DNA of 64,000 nt from Lumbricus terrestris (Eukaryota > Annelida > Clitellata > Crassiclitellata > Lumbricidae), in contig OX457040.1 of assembly GCA_949752735.1 (NCBI GenBank), positions 2,290,841 through 2,354,840 of the forward strand, read 5' to 3'. How positions within the stretch are numbered: the stretch's first letter is position 1; each line of letters begins with the position of its first letter. The position numbers and the translations under genes are program-made. Under the pieces are notes generated by a model that saw only the letters and a list, made by a program, of their open reading frames with translations, had not been told where the DNA came from and did not search any database. Shown piece by piece: positions 60,501 through 64,000 of this stretch.

Positions 60501-63500
60501 CTCTTTTTAACTTTTATCAACTATTATCATCAAACAAAATTAAGTTAGCTATTATTATTGTTTTAAACTGAGAATTCCAATTGGAGATGTCTCTTACACA
60601 CATCTTTTAATTTTACTAAACTTATATCATCAGACAAGTTAACTATTATTTTTAAACAGAGAATTATAATTGGAGATGTTTCTTACACACCTCTTTTAAC
60701 TGTACTAAACTTATATCATCAAACAAATTTACTATTATTTTTTAACAGAGAATTCCAATTGGATATGTCTCTTGCACACCTCTTTTTAACTTTTATCAAC
60801 TATTATCATCAAACAAAATTAAGTTAGCTATTATTATTGTTATAAACTGAGAATTCCAATTGGAGATGTCTCTTACACACATCTTTTAATTTTACTAAAC
60901 TTATATCATCAGACAAGTTAACTATTTTTTTTTAAACAGATAATTTCAATTGGAGATATTTCTTGCACCCCTCTTTTAACTTTACTGAACTATCATCATC
61001 AAACAAATTAACTATTATTTTTTTAACGGAGAATTCCAAATGGAGATGTCTCTTACACACCTCTTTTAACTTTACTAAACTATTATCATCAAACTAAGTT
61101 AACTATTTTTTTTTAAACAGAGAATTTCTATTGGAGATGTCTCTCTCTCTTACACACCTCTTTTAACTTTACTAAACAATTATCAATTCAAAGCATTTCG
61201 ACATTGGCAGGACACCTGAAGTCTTAAACAAAGACTAAAAGCACTAAAATGAAGAGGAAATTTGTTAATATGACTACCTGAAATGCTACCATTGTAGCAC
61301 TGCGCTTTACATTTACAAGTTATACAGTAATCGTCATTAACTTCAAACTTAACTAATCTACTAACAACAGACAGCCTGCAATACATGGCACTAATAGCAA
61401 CCTACAAAGCATGTCCGCCCAATGGGGCTTGAACTCGTTACTTCTCGCTCTCTACGCCAGCTTGTTATCCATTACTCTACTGGACCCTCCCCTCTAAGTA
61501 CCGGTTACATGAAAAAGATAAGATTGTTTGTTGCTATCATTGTTTTTTTAATATATAATTGTGTGTGGTTATTTCTACATAAAACTCCTATATAATTTCT
61601 GATCATCAGTTGGAAGCTTAAAGTTACTCAGCACAGGCCGAGAATTGTATGATTTTGCAGTTTTCCTAGAAATAAACTCTGGAACACATAACTTTGTTCC
61701 AGATCACAGCATGCAAAGCTCTGTTTCGCCAATCATATTTTTCATTCTTTTTTATTTAGTGAAAAGTATGCAATCAGTTATTGTCTTAAAATGTTGAAAA
61801 AATAGATGCTGGATAATAAAGATCTGCATGTGTGTTTGCAGGTCAGAAAAACTTTAGAATATCAGATCGAGGGCCTGCTTCAGAGAAGTCCGTGCGGTCT
61901 GGGAAATGGTTGGCCGAGCAGCCGGGAAAAAATTACAACTATGGTCTGACAGGAATTGGTAAAGAACTGCCACAGAAGTAAGTTTAAGAGCAGTCAATCA
62001 ATCAGGTATTCAGTCAATCAGTTGTTTAATCAGTCAATCAATGAGTCAAGCGATCAATGTTAGTCAATCAGTGGAGCACGCAGTCAATGAGTCAAAAAAT
62101 GATTCAATCCGGCAGTGTTACATACCTTGACACAAAATAAAAGTAATAGCCTGGACTGAACATTGACTATTTCCCTCTGCGCTATTTTGCTTATTGCTAT
62201 AATTCTAGGTCTTAATGTACCGTATTTTAACACCAACAAGTGGTGCTTAGAAGAAGACCTTGTTTCCTTAGGTGCTCGCATGGGAGCACCCCGAATTGCT
62301 ATTTTTGTTAGAGCCACTTTATAAGTTAACTGTCTTTCGCTCTAAATTAAAATTTACCTGTTCCAGATAACCTATATTTCTTAATCATTGGCCGACTTCA
62401 ATATGCACTTCTGAGCTGTGTAAAGAGCGCGTTATGAAATTATGTATTGTATAGGCATGCAAATACAAGACTTGGCTGCATGTTTCAGGCTGAAGGCTGC
62501 ACCAGCGGTAAAAGGTGAGATCCTGTACGGAATTCACTCCGCACTGTTGGCCCTTCTTGCGGGGAGACGGGACTTCCACAAGTTCTACATAAGAGAAAGT
62601 CTCGTGGAATCGGAGAAACCGGCCGTACAGCAACTCATGGCTCTGGTTCGAGAGAAGCACATCGACTTTGAATCGTGCGATAAGTCGCTTCTGACATCAC
62701 TTTCGCAGGCCAGGCCCCACCAGGTACGAACTAAGACAGATAAACTATGTTTTTCATCATTCATTCATTCTATGGATTTATATAATGGCCTTCGAGATAG
62801 CTTCTCAGGGGCGCTCCTAACCCAGCCACGGCAAAGAAAAGACTTTCAAGAGAGATTTATGAAATGAAGTTTGATTGTTCAGATGAAATAAGCGCAGCTT
62901 TGAAGGGAGCTCATTCCAGATGGACGGCGGCCCTACAAACAAGAAAGCTCAGCGTTGTCTGGCAGCGAAGCGAACCCATGGAACTAATAGTTGTCCCTTC
63001 ACAGCAGAGAGGTGACAAGAATAGTGTGAATTTTTTAGTTATCTGCTCCATCAGAACTCCCCCTAGTCAAGTCTGCTGTAGGGAGTGCGTTGACTGTACA
63101 GTGTACGCTCCTAGTGAGAAGTTGAGATGGGGAGGTAGAAGACTGGAAACACGCCTTCATATGATGAAGCTAAGGAACCATGGCTGCCTCAAAGCCAGCT
63201 TAAGGGGACTGCTTGTCTTAATTTTTTCGATGTTGTATTGACTGTAAAAAGCACAGAATATCTGGCAAAGCAATGGTGTCAATGGAATCTTCGACCTGAC
63301 TAGACATCAGATTCACACTTTGGTGTGACCTTGCGTGCGTAATAAATTTATGTAATAATAATAATGATATTAGACTGAAGAAGTTGAGTGTGTGTGTGCA
63401 AATCTTCTGCGTGTTTTGTTGTTAACAGGGTGTGTGCTTAGATGCTGGTCAGTTGGACTACGAGATACTTGGCAGGTATGTTGACGTTCTGAGGTGCACC

Positions 63501-64000
63501 CCTTCAGTCATTCATCCTCTCATTGATTCAAGTATTTTTATAGCACCTCTGCAAAAAAGACTACTCAGAGGTGCTCCCATCCCAACTCTAACTCAACCAA
63601 GAAGAACAGTATTCAAGTGCTTATAGATATGTCAGACAGTCAGAGCGTGACCTAGGGAAGAGATCCGGCTCAAGAGGGAGGCCATTCCATGTTTTATGTT
63701 AACCCCAAATATTGTTAGTTTGCAAGTAGAGTACTAAATAGTATATACTATACTTGGTATTAGAAAATTAGGCACCTACCTAATAGAAGGTAAGCAAACT
63801 TGTCTCAATCACACCTTTTGCCCTTTTTGAGCAAAGCATAATCAATTTGCAGTAATCGTGGTAGTTGAGTGGTAACGACATATCTCAAAAAGATTAATGA
63901 GTGGAATTTGAGAACATTTAGTTTGGAGTTGATTGACGTTAAATGACTCTTTTTTTGTACTCTTCAGTGATGAATCGGTTTATGCAGATTCTTCGAATGA
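57506..64000 (+). CDS. MRM1: Mitochondrial rRNA 2'-O-methyltransferase MRM1, 5' part (cut by window edge)
   Basis: MRM1 is a SpoU/TrmH-type (SPOUT) enzyme that 2'-O-methylates a guanosine of mitochondrial large-subunit rRNA. Exons (plus): 57506-57929, 58661-58972, 61842-61977, 62489-62723, 63429-63475, 63968 to beyond 64000; phases join cleanly. The start at 57506 gives MSSSLKCARLLFIRLPRNIS, an Arg-rich amphipathic leader fitting mitochondrial import. Exons 1-2 encode a Ser/Arg/Glu-rich low-complexity region. Exon 3 gives YNYGLTGIGKELPQK. Exon 4 has GEILYGIHSALLALLAGRRD, the L30e-like RNA-binding domain start of this family, and ends ARPHQ; exon 5 continues GVCLDAG, the usual junction. The SPOUT catalytic domain and its knot lie outside the window. 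Exon 2 is a copy of the 3' 312 nt of exon 1. An in-frame ATG at 57446 is possible but lies upstream of the better leader. Confidence 0.9.
57618..58972 (+). repeat. Tandem duplication of a 312-nt MRM1 coding segment
   Basis: Positions 57618-57929 (end of exon 1) and 58661-58972 are the same length, 312 nt, with no indel between them and only scattered substitutions. Both end in a GGTTTG donor at the same site. The second copy begins right after AATGCAG, which is coding in the first copy but reads as a splice acceptor in the second. The copy is a phase 1-1 exon, so it can be included or skipped without changing frame. Confidence 0.85.
57985..58100 (+). mobile_element. 5'-truncated CORE-type SINE in MRM1 intron 1
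   Basis: CAGTCCTTCACTAGCAATTT, GGCGTGAAACTCCGA and GTCGGGAGGGCCTCTGAGTA identify the 3' half of the SINE. It lies between the two copies of the duplicated exon segment. Confidence 0.72.
60140..61195 (+). repeat. About 85-100 bp tandem repeat, about 11 units, in MRM1 intron 2
   Basis: The conserved part is AGAGAATTCCAATTGGAGAT followed by CTTACACACCTCTTTTAAC. Unit length varies through T-runs and linker length. Two units near 60540-60625 and 60810-60900 form a higher-order pair with their neighbours. No gene is seen in the array. Confidence 0.9.
61240..61495 (-). mobile_element. Second tRNA-derived SINE family, copy 2
   Basis: The minus strand reads GTAGAGTAATGGATAACAAG, CGAGTTCAAGCCCC, GGGCGGAC, GCTTTGTAGGTTGCTATTAG and ATTGCAGGCTGTCTGTTG, matching the copy at 21352 through head and body. 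It lies in intron 2 of MRM1, just after the tandem array. Confidence 0.75.
62763..63000 (-). mobile_element. LINE 3' end fragment in MRM1 intron 4
   Basis: The tail ATATAATGGCC...CAGGGGCGCTCC with CCCAGCCACGGCAAAGAAA, followed by sequence equivalent to the RAFSVVGP region on the minus strand, is that of the L2/CR1-like family at 37385. It is adjacent to exon 4. Confidence 0.6.
63510..63625 (-). mobile_element. LINE 3' end fragment in MRM1 intron 5
   Basis: ATTCATCC, TTTTTATAGCACCTCT, CTACTCAGAGGTGCTCCC and CCAAGAAGAACAGT correspond to the tail of the same LINE family. It is about 35 bp from exon 5. Confidence 0.6.

Overview
This is eukaryotic, intron-rich genomic DNA from a marine deuterostome invertebrate, most likely an echinoderm. 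The reasons are the gene content (SLC5 transporter, prefoldin subunit 1, mitochondrial rRNA methyltransferase), long introns packed with retrotransposons and DNA transposons, tRNA-derived SINEs, foldback elements with tandem-repeat arms of the kind described in sea urchins, and a very frequent TAGGCCTA palindrome. The species cannot be fixed from the sequence alone.

Layout. From 70 to 43102, on the minus strand, lies a tandem family of sodium/solute symporters of the SLC5 type (closest in sequence to the sodium-coupled monocarboxylate transporters SLC5A8/SLC5A12). Copy A (70-17512) and copy B (21151-43102) each have 16 exons with the same exon boundaries and intron phases. A broken fragment of a third copy (exon 1 end plus exon 2, 19685-20441) sits between them. 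Copy A has a one-base insertion in exon 4 and may be non-functional. From 47222 to 50473 (minus) is a complete four-exon prefoldin subunit 1 gene. From 57506 to the right edge (plus) is the 5' part of the mitochondrial 16S rRNA 2'-O-methyltransferase gene MRM1, including a frame-neutral duplicated exon; its catalytic domain is beyond the window.

Almost everything else is mobile DNA and repeats: an intact 1067-codon L2/CR1-like LINE in an intron of copy B, many decayed LINE 3' ends, RTE-like LINE tails, a CORE-type tRNA SINE family and a second tRNA-headed SINE family, a piggyBac element with TTAA ends, a Tc1-like element, several hAT elements with 8-bp target duplications (one nested inside another), and a foldback family whose arms are arrays of 14-16 bp units. 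The inner nested hAT (36045-36870) encodes a CGGBP1-like BED zinc-finger protein and carries five 30-bp subterminal repeats built on a GC-rich palindrome, a plausible matching DNA-binding protein and target array.

The cellular genes do unrelated jobs: solute uptake at the plasma membrane, cytosolic chaperone delivery of actin/tubulin, and mitochondrial ribosome RNA modification. Exon borders below were read by eye from splice signals and paralogue or family comparison.
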